The notes: generated by a model not told the origin, from the letters alone. Numbered from the stretch's first letter, positions 27,401 through 38,731 are shown. The stretch: 64,000 nucleotides of DNA from Rhipicephalus microplus (GCF_043290135.1 NC_134701.1:7222001-7286000), one strand, 5' to 3'. Made by a program: numbers and translations.

Positions 27401-27505
27401 TACGAGCCCAACAGGTGGTGGTGCGGCGCTTTTTTTCTTTGGGCTGATAGCTTTGAAGATATGTTCTGATGGTGGTGAGAGTGAAGCACGACTGTCTCCG
27501 TGGCG
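24410..27505 (+). repeat. Near-tandem 1,031-bp blocks (about seven units)
   Basis: A set of units including the altered linker GGGGCTGACACCTTAG occurs with matching positions at 24,650, 25,681 and 26,713. A further copy lies at 30,846 and a related one near 14,150. The middle copy is cut short near 26,070 and joined to sequence resembling 24,050. Confidence 0.75.
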
Positions 27506-30500
27506 CAATTGGCTAGCGCGATCGGCTGTTAACTGAAAGGTTTGAGGTTCGAGCCCTTCCAGGAGTGGTGTGTTGCTTTTTTTATTTTTTGCTGATAGCT
27601 TTGAAAATATGTTTTGATGGTGGTGAGTGTGGAGCAGGACTGTCTCCGTGACGCAATTGGCTAGCTCGATCGGCTGTTAACCGAAAGGTTGGAGGTACGA
27701 GCCCACCCGGTGGAGGTGCGGCGCTTTTTTTTCTTTGGACTGATAGCTTTGAAAATATGTCCTGATGGTGGTGAGAGTGGAGCACGACTGTCTCCGTGGC
27801 GCAATTGGCTAGCGCGATCGACTGTTAACCGAGAGGTTGGAGGTTCGAGCCCACTCGGTGGTGTTGTGGCGATTTTTTTCCTTTGGGCTGATAGCTCTGA
27901 AAAAATGTTCAGACGGTGGTGAGAGTGGAGCACGACTGTCTTCATGGCGCAAGTGGCTATGCGATCGGCTGTTAACTGAAAAGTTGGAGGTTCCAGCCCT
28001 CCCGGGAGTGGTTTGTTGCTTTTTTTTGGGCTGATAGCTTAGAAGATATGTTCTGATGGTGGTGAGAGTGGAGCACGACTGTCTCCGTGGCGCAATTTGC
28101 TAGCGCGATCGCCTGTTAACCGAAAGGTTGGAGGTACGAGCCCACATGGTGGTGGTCCGGCACTTTTTTTTTCTTTGGGCAGATAGCTCTGAAGAAATGT
28201 TCTGACGGTTGTGAGAGTGGAGCAGGACTGTCTCCGTGGCGCAATTGGCTAACGCGATCGGCTGTTAACTGAAATGTTGGAGGTACGAGCCCTCCAGGGA
28301 GTTGTGTGTTGCTTTCTTTATTTTGGGTTGATAGCTTTGAAGATATGTTCTGATGGTGGTGAGAGTGGAGCACGACTGTCTCCATGGCGCAATTGGCTAT
28401 GCGATCGGCTGTTAACTGAAAAGTTGGAGGTTCGAGCCCTCGCGGGAGTGGTGTGTTGCTTTTTTGGGGGGCTGATAGCTTTGAAGATATGTTCTGATGG
28501 TGGTGAGAGTGGAGCAGGACTGTCTCCTTGGCGCAATTGGCTAGCGCGATCGGCTGTTAACCGAAAGGTTTGAGGTTCGGGCCCACGCGGTTCTGGTGCG
28601 GCGCTTTTTTTTTCTTTGGGCTGATAGCTTTGAAGATATGTTCTGATGGTGGTGAGAGTGGAGCACGACTGTCCCCGTGGCGCAATAGGCTAGCGCGATC
28701 GGCTGTTAACCGATAGGTTGGAGGTTCGAGCCCACCCGGTGGTGATGCGGCGCTTTTTTCTTCTTTGGGCTGATAGCTTCGAAGATGTGTTCTGATGGTG
28801 GTAAGAGTGGAGCACGACTGTCTCCGTGGCGCAATTGGCTAGCGCTATCGGCTGTTAACCGAAAGGTTGGAGGTTCAGGCCCACCTGGTGGTGGTGCGGC
28901 GCTTTTTTTTCTTTGGGCTGATAGCTTTGAAGATATGTTCTGATGGTGGTGAGAGTGGAGCACGACTGTCTCCGTGTCGCAATTGGCTAGCGCGATCGGC
29001 TGTTAACCGAAAGGTTGGAGGTACGAGCCCACCCGGTGGTGGTGCGGCGCTTTTTTTTCTTTGGGCTGATAGCTTTGAAGATATGTTCTGATGGTGTTGA
29101 GAGTGGAGCAGGACTGTCCCCGTGGCGCAATGGGCTAGCGCTATCGGCTGTTAACCGAAAGGTTAGAGGTACGAGCCCACCCGGTGGTGGTGTGGCGCTT
29201 GTTTTTCTTTGGGCTGATAGCTTTGAAGATATGTTCTGATGGTGGTGAGGGTGGAGCACGACTGTCTCCGTGGCGCAATTGGCTAGCGCGATCAGCTGTT
29301 AACCGAAAGGTTGGAGGTTCGAGCCCTCCCGGGAGTGGTGTGTTGCGTTTTTTATTTTGGGCTGATAGCTTTGAAGATATGTAATGATGGTGGTGAGAGT
29401 GGAGCACGACTGTCTCCGTGGAGCAATTGGCTAGCGCGATCGGCTGTTAACCGAAAGGTTGGAGGTACAAGCCCACCCGGTGGTGGTGCGGCGCTTTTTA
29501 TTCTTTCGGCTGATAGCGTTGAAGATATGTTCTGATGGTGGTGAGAGTGGAGCAGGACTGTCTCCGTGGCGCAATCGGCTAACGCTATCGGCTGTTAACC
29601 AAAAGGTTGGAGGTACGAGCCCTCCCGGGAGTGGTGTGTTGCTTTTTTTATCTTGGGCTGATAGCTTTGAAGATATGTTCTGATGGTGCTGAGAGTGGAG
29701 CACGACTGTCTCCGTGGCGCAATTGGCTAGCGCGATCGGCTGTTAAGCGAAAGGTTGGAGGTACGAGCCCACCCGGTGGTTGTGCGGCGCTTTTTTTTTC
29801 TTTAGGCTGATAGCTTTGAAGATATGTTCTGATGGTGGTGAGAGTGGAGCACGACTGTCTCCATGGCGCAATTGGCTATTCGATCGGCTGTTAAGTGAAA
29901 GGTTTGAGGTTCGAGCCCTTCCGGGAGTGGTGTGTTGCTTTTTTTATTTTGGGCAGATAGCTTGGAAGATATGTAATGATGGTGGTGAGAGTGGAGCACG
30001 ACTGTCTCCGTGGCGCAATTGGCTAGCGCGATCGGCTGTTAACCGACAGGTTGGAGGTACGAGCCCACCCGGTGGTGGTGCGGCGCTTTTTTTTTCTTTG
30101 GGCTGATAGCTTTGAAGATATGTTCTGATGGTGGTGAGAGTGGAGCACGACTGTCTCCATGGCGCAATTGGCTATTCGATCGGCTGTTAACTGAAAGGTT
30201 TGAGGTTCGAGCCCTTCCGGGAGTGGTGCGGCGCTTTTTTTTCTTTGGGCTGATAGCTTTGAAGAAATGTTCTTATGGTGGTGAGAGTTGAGCACGTCTG
30301 TCTCCGTGGCGCAATTGGCTAGCGCGGTCGGCTGTTAACCGAAAGGTTGGAGGTTCGAGCCCTCCTGGGAGTGGTGTGTTGCTTTTTTTATTTTTTGCTG
30401 ATAGCTTTGAAAATATGTTTTGATGGTGGTGAGTGTGGAGCAGGACTGTCTCTGTGACGCAATTGGCTAGCTCGATCGGCTGTTAACCGAAAGGTTGGAG

Positions 30501-33500
30501 GTACGAGCCCACCCGGTGGAGGTGCGGCGCTTTTTTTTCTTTGGACTGTTAGCTTTGAAGATATGTCCTGATGGTGGTGAGAGTGTTGCGCGAATGTCTC
30601 CGTGGCGCAATTGGCTAGCGCGATGGGCTGTTAGCTGAGAGGTTGGAGGTTCGAGCCCACCCGGTGGTGGTGCGGCGATTTTTTTTCCTTTGGGCTGATA
30701 GCTCTGAAAAAATGTTCTGACGGTGGTGAGAGTGGAGCACGACTGTCTTCATGGCGCAAGTGGCTATGCGATCGGCTGTTAACTGAAAAGTTGGAGGTTC
30801 CAGCCCTCCCGGGAGTGGTTTGTTGCTTTTTTTGGGGCTGACACCTTAGAAGATATGTTCTGATGGTGGTGAGAGTGGAGCACGAATGTCTCCGTGGCGC
30901 AATTTGCTAGCGCGATCGGCTGTTAACCGAAAGGTTGGAGGTACGAGCCCACACGGTGGTGGTCCGGCACTTTTTTTTCTTTGCGCTGATAGCTCTGAAG
31001 AAATGTTCTGACGGTGGTGAGATTGAAGCACGACTGTCTCCGTGGCGCAATTGGCTATGCGAAAGGCTGTTAACCGGAAGGTTGGAGGTTCAAGCCCTCC
31101 CGGGAGTGGTGTGTTGCTTTTTTTTCTTTGGGCTGATAGCTTTGAAGATATGTTCTGGTGGTGGTGAGTGTGGAGCCGGACTGTCTCCGTGGCGCGATTG
31201 GCTAGCGCGATCGGCTGTTAACCGACAGGTTGGAGGTACGAGCCCTCCCGGGACTGGTGCGTTGCTTTTTTTTCTTAGGGCTGACAGCTTTACAAATATG
31301 TTGTGATGGTGGTGAGAGTGGAGCACGACTGTCTCCGTGGCGCAATTGGCTAGCGCGATCGGCTGTTAACCGAAAGGTTGGCGGTACGAGCCCAACAGGT
31401 GGTGGTGCGGCGCTTTTTTTCTTTGGGCTGATAGCTTTGAAGATATGTTCTGATGGTGGTGAGAGTGAAGCACGACTGTCTCCGTGGCGCAATTGGCTAG
31501 CGCGATCGGCTGTTAACAAAAATGTTCGAGGTAAGAGCCCACCCGGTGGTGGTGCGGCGCTTTTTTTTTTTCTTTGGGCTGATAGCTTTGAAGATATGTT
31601 CTGATGGTGGTGAGAGTGGAGCACGACTGTCTCCGTGGCGCAATTGGCTATTCGATCGGCTGTTAACTGAAAGGTTTGAGGTTCGAGCCCTTCCAGGAGT
31701 GGTCTGTTGCTTTTTTTATTTTTTGCTGATAGCTTTGAAAATATGTTTTGATGGTGGTGAGTGTGGAGCAGGACTGTCTCCGTGACGCAATTGGCTAGCT
31801 CGATCGGCTGTTAACCGAAAGGTTGGAGGTACGAGCCCACCCGGTGGAGGTGCGGCGCTTTTTTTTCTTTGGACTGATAGCTTTGAAAATATGTCCTGAT
31901 GGTGGTGAGAGTGGAGCACGACTGTCTCCGTGGCGCAATTGGCTAGCGCGATCGACTGTTAACCGAGAGGTTGGAGGTTCGAGCCCACTCGGTGGTGGTG
32001 TGGCGATTTTTTTCCTTTGGGCTGATAGCTCTGAAAAAATGTTCAGACGGTGGTGAGAGTGGAGCACGACTGTCTTCATGGCGCAAGTGGCTATGCGATC
32101 GGCTGTTAACTGAAAAGTTGGAGGTTCCAGCCCTCCCGGGAGTGGTTTGTTGCTTTTTTTTGGGCTGATAGCTTAGAAGATATGTTCTGATGGTGGTGAG
32201 AGTGGAGCACGACTGTCTCCGTGGCGCAATTTGCTAGCGCGATCGCCTGTTAACCGAAAGGTTGGAGGTACGAGCCCACATGGTGGTGGTCCGGCACTTT
32301 TTTTTTCTTTGGGCAGATAGCTCTGAAGAAATGTTCTGACGGTGGTGAGAGTGGAGCAGGACTGTCTCCGTGGCGCAATTGGCTAACGCGATCGGCTGTT
32401 AACTGAAATGTTGGAGGTACGAGCCCTCCAGGGAGTTGTGTGTTGCTTTCTTTATTTTGGGTTGATAGCTTTGAAGATATGTTCTGATGGTGGTGAGAGT
32501 GGAGCACGACTGTCTCCATGGCGCAATTGGCTATGCGATCGGCTGTTAACTGAAAAGTTGGAGGTTCGAGCCCTCGCGGGAGTGGTGTGTTGCTTTTTTG
32601 GGGGGCTGATAGCTTTGAAGATATGTTCTGATTGTGGTGAGAGTGGAGCAGGACTGTCTCCTTGGCGCAATTGGCTAGCGCGATCGGCTGTTAACCGAAA
32701 GGTTTGAGGTTCGGGCCCACGCGGTTCTGGTGCGGCGCTTTTTTTTCTTTGGGCTGATAGCTTTGAAGATATGTTCTGATGGTGGTGAGAGTGGAGCACG
32801 ACTGTCCCCGTGGCGCAATAGGCTAGCGCGATCGGCTGTTAACCGATAGGTTGGAGGTTCGAGCCCACCCGGTGGTGGTGCGGCGCTTTTTTCTTCTTTG
32901 GGCTGATAGCTTCGAAAATGTGTTCTGATGGTGGTAAGAGTGGAGCACGACTGTCTCCGTGGCGCAATTGGCTAGCGCTATCGGCTGTTAACCGAAAGGT
33001 TGGAGGTTCAGGCCCACCTGGTGGTGGTGCGGCGCTTTTTTTTCTTTGGGCTGATAGCTTTGAAGATATGTTCTGATGGTGGTGAGAGTGGAGCACGACT
33101 GTCTCCGTGTCGCAATTGGCTAGCGCGATCGGCTGTTAACCGAAAGGTTGGAGGTACGAGCCCACCCGGTGGTGGTGCGGCGCTTTTTTTTCTTTGGGCT
33201 GATAGCTTTGAAGATATGTTCTGATGGTGTTGAGAGTGGAGCAGGACTGTCCCCGTGGCGCAATGGGCTAGCGCTATCGGCTGTTAACCGAAAGGTTAGA
33301 GGTACGAGCCCACCCGGTGGTGGTGTGGCGCTTGTTTTTCTTTGGGCTGATAGCTTTGAAGATATGTTCTGATGGTGGTGAGGGTGGAGCACGACTGTCT
33401 CCGTGGCGCAATTGGCTAGCGCGATCAGATGTTAACCGAAAGGTTGGAGGTTCGAGCCCTCCCGGGAGTGGTGTGTTGCTTTTTTTATTTTGGGCTGATA

Positions 33501-34739
33501 GCTTTGAAGATATGTAATGATGGTGGTGAGAGTGGAGCACGACTGTCTCCGTGGAGCAATTGGCTAGCGCGATCGGCTGTTAACCGAAAGGTTGGAGGTA
33601 CAAGCCCACCCGGTGGTGGTGCGGCGCTTTTTATTCTTTCGGCTGATAGCGTTGAAGATATGTTCTGATGGTGGTGAGAGTGGAGCAGGACTGTCTCCGT
33701 GGCGCAATCGGCTAACGCTATCGGCTGTTAACCAAAAGGTTGGAGGTACGAGCCCTCCCGGGAGTGGTGTGTTGCTTTTTTTATCTTGGGCTGATAGCTT
33801 TGAAGATATGTTCTGATGGTGCTGAGAGTGGAGCACGACTGTCTCCGTGGCGCAATTGGCTAGCGCGATCGGCTGTTAAGCGAAAGGTTGGAGGTACGAG
33901 CCCACCCGGTGGTTGTGCGGCGCTTTTTTTTCTTTAGGCTGATAGCTTTGAAGATATGTTCTGATGGTGGTGAGAGTGGAGCACGACTGTCTCCATGGCG
34001 CAATTGGCTATTCGATCGGCTGTTAAGTGAAAGGTTCGAGGTTCGAGCCCTTCCGGGAGTGGTGTGTTGCTTTTTTTATTTTGGGCAGATAGCTTGGAAG
34101 ATATGTAATGATGGTGGTGAGAGTGGAGCACGACTGTCTCCGTGGCGCAATTGGCTAGCGCGATCGGCTGTTAACCGACAGGTTGGAGGTACGAGCCCAC
34201 CCGGTGGTGGTGCGGCGCTTTTTTTTTCTTTGGGCTGATAGCTTTGAAGATATGTTCTGATGGTGGTGAGAGTGGAGCACGACTGTCTCCATGGCGCAAT
34301 TGGCTATTCGATCGGCTGTTAACTGAAAGGTTTGAGGTTCGAGCCCTTCCGGGAGTGGTGCGGCGCTTTTTTTTCTTTGGGCTGATAGCTTTGAAGAAAT
34401 GTTCTTATGGTGGTGAGAGTTGAGCACGTCTGTCTCCGTGGCGCAATTGGCTAGCGCGGTCGGCTGTTAACCGAAAGGTTGGAGGTTCGAGCCCTCCTGG
34501 GAGTGGTGTGTTGCTTTTTTTATTTTTTGCTGATAGCTTTGAAAATATGTTTTGATGGTGGTGAGTGTGGAGCAGGACTGTCTCTGTGACGCAATTGGCT
34601 AGCTCGATCGGCTGTTAACCGAAAGGTTGGAGGTACGAGCCCACCCGGTGGAGGTGCGGCGCTTTTTTTTCTTTGGACTGTTAGCTTTGAAGATATGTCC
34701 TGATGGTGGTGAGAGTGTTGCGCGAATGTCTCCGTGGCG
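26474..34739 (+). repeat. Tandem 4,133-bp higher-order duplication
   Basis: 26474-30606 and 30607-34739 match over about 28 units. The private linker GAGTGTTGCGCGAATG occurs at 30,581 and 34,714. Within the second copy one unit is missing near 31,140 and one extra is present near 31,510-31,660, so the offset dips to 3,984 and returns to 4,134. Confidence 0.85.
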
Positions 34740-35294
34740 CAATTGGCTAGCGCGATCGACCGTTAACCGAGAGGTTGGAGGTTCGAGCCCACCCGGTGTT
34801 GGTGTGTTGCTTTTTTTATTTTTTGCTGATAGCTTTGAAGATATGCTCTGATGGTGGTGAGAGTGGAGCACGACTGTCTCCGTGGCGCAATTGGCTAGCG
34901 CGATTGGCTGTTAACCGAAAGGTTGGAGGTACGAGCCCACCCGGTGGTGGTGTGGCGCTTGTTTTTCTTTGAGCTGATAGCTTTGAAGATATGTTCTGAT
35001 GGTGGTGAGAGTGGAGCACGACTGTCTCCGTGGCGCAATTGGCTAGCGCGATCGGCTGTTAACCGAAAGGTTGGAGGTTCGAGCCCTCCCAGGAGTGGTG
35101 TGTTGCTTTTTTTTATTTTGGGCTGATAGCTTTGAAGATATGTATTGATGGTGGTGAGAGTGGAGCACGACTGTCTCGGTGGCGCAATTGGCTAGCGCGA
35201 TCGGTTGTTAACCGAAAGGTTGGAGGTACAAGCCCACCCGGTGGTGGTGCGGCGCTTTTTAGATGCGGAGCAACTTATACTCGCGCCTTGTAGT

Positions 35295-35321
35295 GCGCCG
35301 TCCGCGCCGTCCGCGCCGTCC
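35295..35321 (+). repeat. GCGCCGTCC in three tandem copies
   Basis: Three perfect 9-bp copies lie near the left end of island copy 1, and also occur in the other islands at the constant offsets. Purpose unknown. Confidence 0.8.
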
Positions 35322-35387
35322 GCACCGCTTCTCGAACATTCGACAGCTGACGCGCGCGCATGCGCCGTCGCGCCGTCGCCCACTCTT

Positions 35388-35476
35388 CCACCATCTGTGC
35401 ATCCCTTCCTCCTCTACACACCGCGCGTGCTTCACTCCTCCACCATCTGTGCACCCTTCCTCCTCTACACACCGCG
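35388..35476 (+). repeat. 52-bp direct duplication in the island
   Basis: Two copies start CCACCATCTGTGCA (35388 and 35440) and end CTACACACCGCG. The pyrimidine-rich region lies 100-190 bp upstream of the TATA box. A more diverged second pair (around 35330-35372 and 35532-35573, sharing AACATTC, ACAGCTGAC and GCATGCGCCGTCG) suggests older duplication of the same promoter region. Confidence 0.7.
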
Positions 35477-35574
35477 TTCGACATCTAAAATTCTCTTGAT
35501 TCTCCAGTGGACGCGCATGTGGCGTCGCGCTTCGAGAACATTCAACAGCTGACAGTGCATGTGCCGTCGAGCTG

Positions 35575-35610
35575 TATATATACTCAAGGTCGGCGCTCGC
35601 TCGCTCAGTT
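35575..35610 (+). promoter_or_regulatory. Candidate Pol II core promoter, island copy 1
   Basis: TATATATA at 35575-35582 and initiator TCAGTT at 35605-35610 put the initiator A (35607) 32 bp after the first T of the TATA box, the normal metazoan spacing. TCAGT is the arthropod initiator form. An ATG follows 56 bp downstream. Confidence 0.5.
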
Positions 35611-35662
35611 GCCGCTCGTCGGTTGGTTTGTACGGCGCGTCGACGTCCAAGGTCGCGGTGAA

Positions 35663-35803
35663 ATGAATTCCAACGAATCCACAAACACAATGATCGACGT
35701 CCCTTCGACCAGCGCCGCCCTTTCGCATACGTGTGTACGTGTTCACTCATTTAACACCCCCTCCTACAACCACGTTAACCAATTTAGCCATCGACCCAAG
35801 TAA
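35663..35803 (+). CDS. Short frame downstream of the island promoter (possible first exon)
   Basis: This is a 46-codon frame beginning MNSNESTNTMIDVPSTS. It is the first ATG after the predicted start site (56 bp downstream) and has G at -3. It is rich in Ser, Thr and Asn, with no signal peptide, membrane segment or recognisable domain. The stop TAA (35801-35803) lies inside GTAAGT (35800-35805), a perfect 5' splice-donor string, so the frame could be the 5' coding exon of a longer spliced gene whose remainder is not in the window. The other three copies stop 18 codons earlier at a TAA that here reads TCA. It could also be a chance frame; no function is proposed. Confidence 0.25.
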   Translation: MNSNESTNTMIDVPSTSAALSHTCVRVHSFNTPSYNHVNQFSHRPK

Positions 35804-35890
35804 GTCGCAATTTAACACCCCATTTCACAACCACGTTAACCAATTTAGCCATCGACCCAAGTAAGTCGCACTTTAACACCCCGTTAACCA
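35750..35890 (+). repeat. 61-bp direct repeat with GTAAGT donor-like sites
   Basis: Units begin TTTAACACCCC at 35750, 35811 and 35872; the third is truncated after about 20 bp. The first two contain CACGTTAACCAATTTAGCC and CGACCCAAGTAAGTCGCA. GTAAGT occurs at 35800-35805 and 35861-35866. The same repeats are present in the other islands. Confidence 0.75.
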
Positions 35891-37475
35891 ATTATATGCT
35901 CCGCATCCTCCTCAGTGTTCCCCCGAGGGAAGCTGCAGGCAATTTTTTTTTCTTTGGGCTGATTGCGTTGAAGATATGTTCTGATGGTGGTGAGAGTGGA
36001 GCAGGACTGTCTCCGTGGCGCAAACGGCTAACGCGATCGGCTGTTAACCAAAAGGTTGGAGGTACGAGCCCTCCCGGGAGTGGTGTGTTGCTTTTTTTAT
36101 TTTGGGCTGATAGCTTTTAAGATATGTTCTGATGGTGGTGAGAGTGGAGCACGACTGTCTCCGTGGCGCAATTGGCTAGCGCAATCGGCTGTTAACCGTA
36201 AGGTTGGAGGTACGAGCCCACCCGGTGGTGGTGTGGCGCTTCTTTTTCTTTGGGCTGATAGCTTTGAAGATATGTTCTTATAGTGGTGAGAGTGGAGCAC
36301 GGCTGTCTTCATGGCGCAAGTGGCTATGCGATCGGCTGTTAACTGAAAAGTTGGAGGTTCCAGCCCTCCCGGGAGTGGTTTGTTGCTTTTTTTGGGCTGA
36401 TAGCTTAGAAGATATGTTCTGATGGTGGTGAGAGTGAAGCACGACTGTCTCCGTGGCGCATTTGGCTAGCGCGATCGGCTGTTAACCGAAAGGTTGGAGG
36501 TACGAGCCCTCCCGGGAGTGGTGTGTTGCTTTTTATTCTTTGGGCTGATAGCTTTGAAGATATGTTCTGATGGTGGTGAGAGTGGAGCAGGACTGTCTCC
36601 GTGGCGCAATTGGCTAACGCGATCGGCTGTTAACCGAAAGGTTGGAGCTACGAGCCCTCCCGGGAGTGGTGTGTTGCTTTTTTATTTCGGGCTGATAGCT
36701 ATGAAGATATGTTGTGATGGTGGTGAGATTGGAGCACGACTGTCTCCGTGGCGCAATTGGCTATGCGAAAGGCTGTTAACCGGAAGGTTGGAGGTTCTAG
36801 CCCTCCCGGGAGTGGTGTGTTGCTTTTTTTTTGGGCTGATAGCTTTGAAGATATGTTCTGATGGTGGTGAGAGTGGAGCAGGACTTTCTCCGTGGCGCAA
36901 TAGGCTAGCGCGATCGGCTGTTAACCGAAAGGTTGGAGGTACGAGACCACCCGGTGGTGGTGCGGCGCTTTTTTTCTTTGGGCTGATAGCTCTGAAGAAA
37001 TGTTCTGACGGTGGTGAGAGTGGAGCACGACTGTCTCCCTGGCGCATTTGGCTAGCGCGATCAGCTGTTAACCGAAAGGTTGGAGGTACGAGCCCACCCG
37101 GTGCTGGTGCGGCGCTTTCTTTTCTTTGGGCTGGTAGCTTTGAAGATATGTTCTGATGGTGGTGAGAGTGGAGCACGACTGTCCCCGTGGCGCAATAGGC
37201 TAGCGCGATCGGCTGTTAACCGAAAGGTTGGAGGTTTGAGCCCTCCCGGGAGTGGTGTGTTGCTTTTTTTTCTTTGTGCTGATAGCTTTGAAGATATGTT
37301 CTGATGGTGGTGAGAGTGGAGCACGACTGTCTCCGTGGCGCAATTGGCTATGCGAAAGGCTGTTAACCGGAAGGTTGGAGGTTCGAGCCCACCCGGTGGT
37401 GGTGCGGCGCTTTTTTTCCTTTGGGCTGATAGCTCTGAAGAAATCTTCTGACGGTTGTGAGAGTGGAGCACGACT

Positions 37476-37549
37476 GTCTTCGTGGCGCAATTGGCTAGCG
37501 CGATCGGCTGTCAACCGAAAGGTTGGAGGTACGAGCCCACCCGGTGCTG
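37476..37549 (+). tRNA. tRNA-like unit with Asp anticodon GTC, full-length D arm
   Basis: GTC is at 37510-37512 in a 74-nt unit with the intact GCGC/GCGC D stem and CCGAA anticodon strand. This body differs from the short GTC units, so the same T-to-C change probably arose or was transferred independently. Confidence 0.5.
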
Positions 37550-38066
37550 GTGCGGCGCTTTCTTTTCTTTGGGCTGGTAGCTTTGAAGATATGTTCTGAT
37601 GGTGGTGAGAGTGGAGCACGACTGTCCCCGTGGCGCAATAGGCTAGCGCGATCGGCTGTTAACCGAAAGGTTGGAGGTTTGAGCCCTCCCGGGAGTGGTG
37701 TGTTGCTTTTTTTTCTTTGGGCTGATAGCTTTGAAGATATGTTCTCATGGTGCTGAGAGTGGAGCACGACTGTCTCCGTGGCGCTATTGGCTAGCGCGAT
37801 CGGCTGTTAACCGAAAGGTTGGAGGTACGAGCACACCCGGTGGAGGTGTGGCGCTTTTTTTTCTTTGTGCTGATAGCTTTGAAGATATGTTCTGATGGTG
37901 GTGAGAGTGGAGCACGACTGTCTCCGTGGCGCAATTGGCTATGCGAAAGGCTGTTACCCGGAAGGTTGGAGGTTCGAGCCCACCCGGTGGTGGTGCGGCG
38001 CTTTTTTTCCTTTGGGCTGATAGCTCTGAAGAAATCTTCTGACGGTGGTGAGAGTGGAGCACGACT

Positions 38067-38140
38067 GTCTTCGTGGCGCAATTGGCTAGCGCGATCGGCT
38101 GTCAACCGAAAGGTTGGAGGTACGAGCCCACCCGGTGCTG
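38067..38140 (+). tRNA. tRNA-like unit with Asp anticodon GTC, full-length D arm
   Basis: GTC is at 38101-38103. It is a copy of the unit at 37476, 591 bp (four units) downstream. Confidence 0.5.
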
Positions 38141-38657
38141 GTGCGGCGCTTTCTTTTCTTTGGGCTGGTAGCTTTGAAGATATGTTCTGATGGTGGTGAG
38201 AGTGGAGCACGACTGTCCCCGTGGCGCAATAGGCTAGCGCGATCGGCTGTTAACCGAAAGGTTGGAGGTTTGAGCCCTCCCGGGAGTGGTGTGTTGCTTT
38301 TTTTTTCTTTGGGCTGATAGCTTTGAAGATATGTTCTCATGGTGGTGAGAGTGGAGCACGACTGTCTCCGTGGCGCTATTGGCTAGCGCGATCGGCTGTT
38401 AACCGAAAGGTTGGAGGTTCGAGCCCACCCGGTGGTGGTGCGGCGCTTTTTTTCTTTGGGCTGAAAGGTTTGAAGATGTGTTCTGATGGTGGTAAGAGTG
38501 GAGCTCGACTGTCTCCGTGGCGCAATCGGCTAGCGCGATCGGCTGTTAACGGAAAGGTTGGAGGTTCGAGCCCTCCCGGGAGTGGTGTGTTGCTTTTTTA
38601 TTTTGGGCTGATAGCTTTGAAAATATGTTCTGATGGTGGTGAGTCGGGAGCAGGACT

Positions 38658-38731
38658 GTCTCCGTGACGCAATTGGCTAGCGCGATCTGCTGTAAACCGA
38701 AAGGTTGGAGGTACGAGCCTACCCGGTGGAG
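38658..38731 (+). tRNA. tRNA-like unit with Tyr anticodon GTA
   Basis: The loop is CTGTAAA with GTA at 38692-38694, a T-to-A change at position 36. The preceding stem strand is ATCTG. Acceptor and D arm follow the array type (GTGACGCAATTGG), so a body like true tRNA-Tyr is absent. Confidence 0.5.

Larger units (their letters stand above)
1..35260 (+). repeat. tRNA-Asn-derived 148-bp satellite array, segment 1
   Basis: About 238 head-to-tail units fill this segment, all in the same orientation. Each has a tRNA-Asn(GUU)-like part (GTCTCCG acceptor strand, D stem GCGC/GCGC, loop CTGTTAA, T arm, G73), a T-run and a linker of about 58 bp. Two 3' classes alternate: CCACC-CGGTGGTG followed by TGCGGCGC and T8, and CCTCC-CGGGAGTG followed by GTGTTGC, T7 and ATTTTGGG. 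Many units have lost one base in the D arm (GCTATGCG or GCTATTCG in place of GCTAGCGCG). Higher-order blocks with offsets of 1,031, 2,064, 2,533, 3,407, 3,703, 4,133 and 6,563 bp are listed separately. I see no protein-coding gene, rRNA or unrelated insertion in this stretch. It could equally be called a tRNA pseudogene array; the tandem organisation itself is certain. Confidence 0.95.
35262..35907. repeat. 11-bp inverted repeats of island copy 1
   Basis: GATGCGGAGCA (35262-35272) is the exact reverse complement of TGCTCCGCATC (35897-35907). The left repeat lies one base from the junction, the right one 35 bp inside it. The asymmetry suggests that the left end has lost an outer part of a longer terminal repeat. 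Confidence 0.6.
35261..35942 (+). mobile_element. 682-bp island, copy 1 (truncated element with Pol II promoter)
   Basis: The island is unrelated to the array and interrupts a unit inside its T-run: GCGGCGCTTTTT on the left, TTTTTTTTTCTTTGGG on the right. Contents in order are GATGCGGAGCA, a 9-bp repeat in three copies, a GC-rich stretch with a 52-bp duplication, TATATATA and TCAGTT, an ATG with a short frame, 61-bp repeats holding GTAAGT, TGCTCCGCATC, and a 35-bp tail ending GCAGGCAA. Promoter, short coding start and donor-like site suggest a first exon, maybe of a DNA transposon of which only the ends survive. No transposase motif is visible. Flanking T-runs hide any target-site duplication. 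I do not recognise the family with certainty. Confidence 0.6.

Noticed and set aside
35259..35750. 163-codon frame on the - strand across island copy 1
   Set aside because: It begins antisense to the predicted promoter and first exon, runs through low-complexity GC-rich repeats and has no recognised domain. It is shortened in the other copies.
35261..35942. Target-site duplication around the islands
   Set aside because: Both flanks are T-runs, so a duplication of T cannot be told apart from the original homopolymer.
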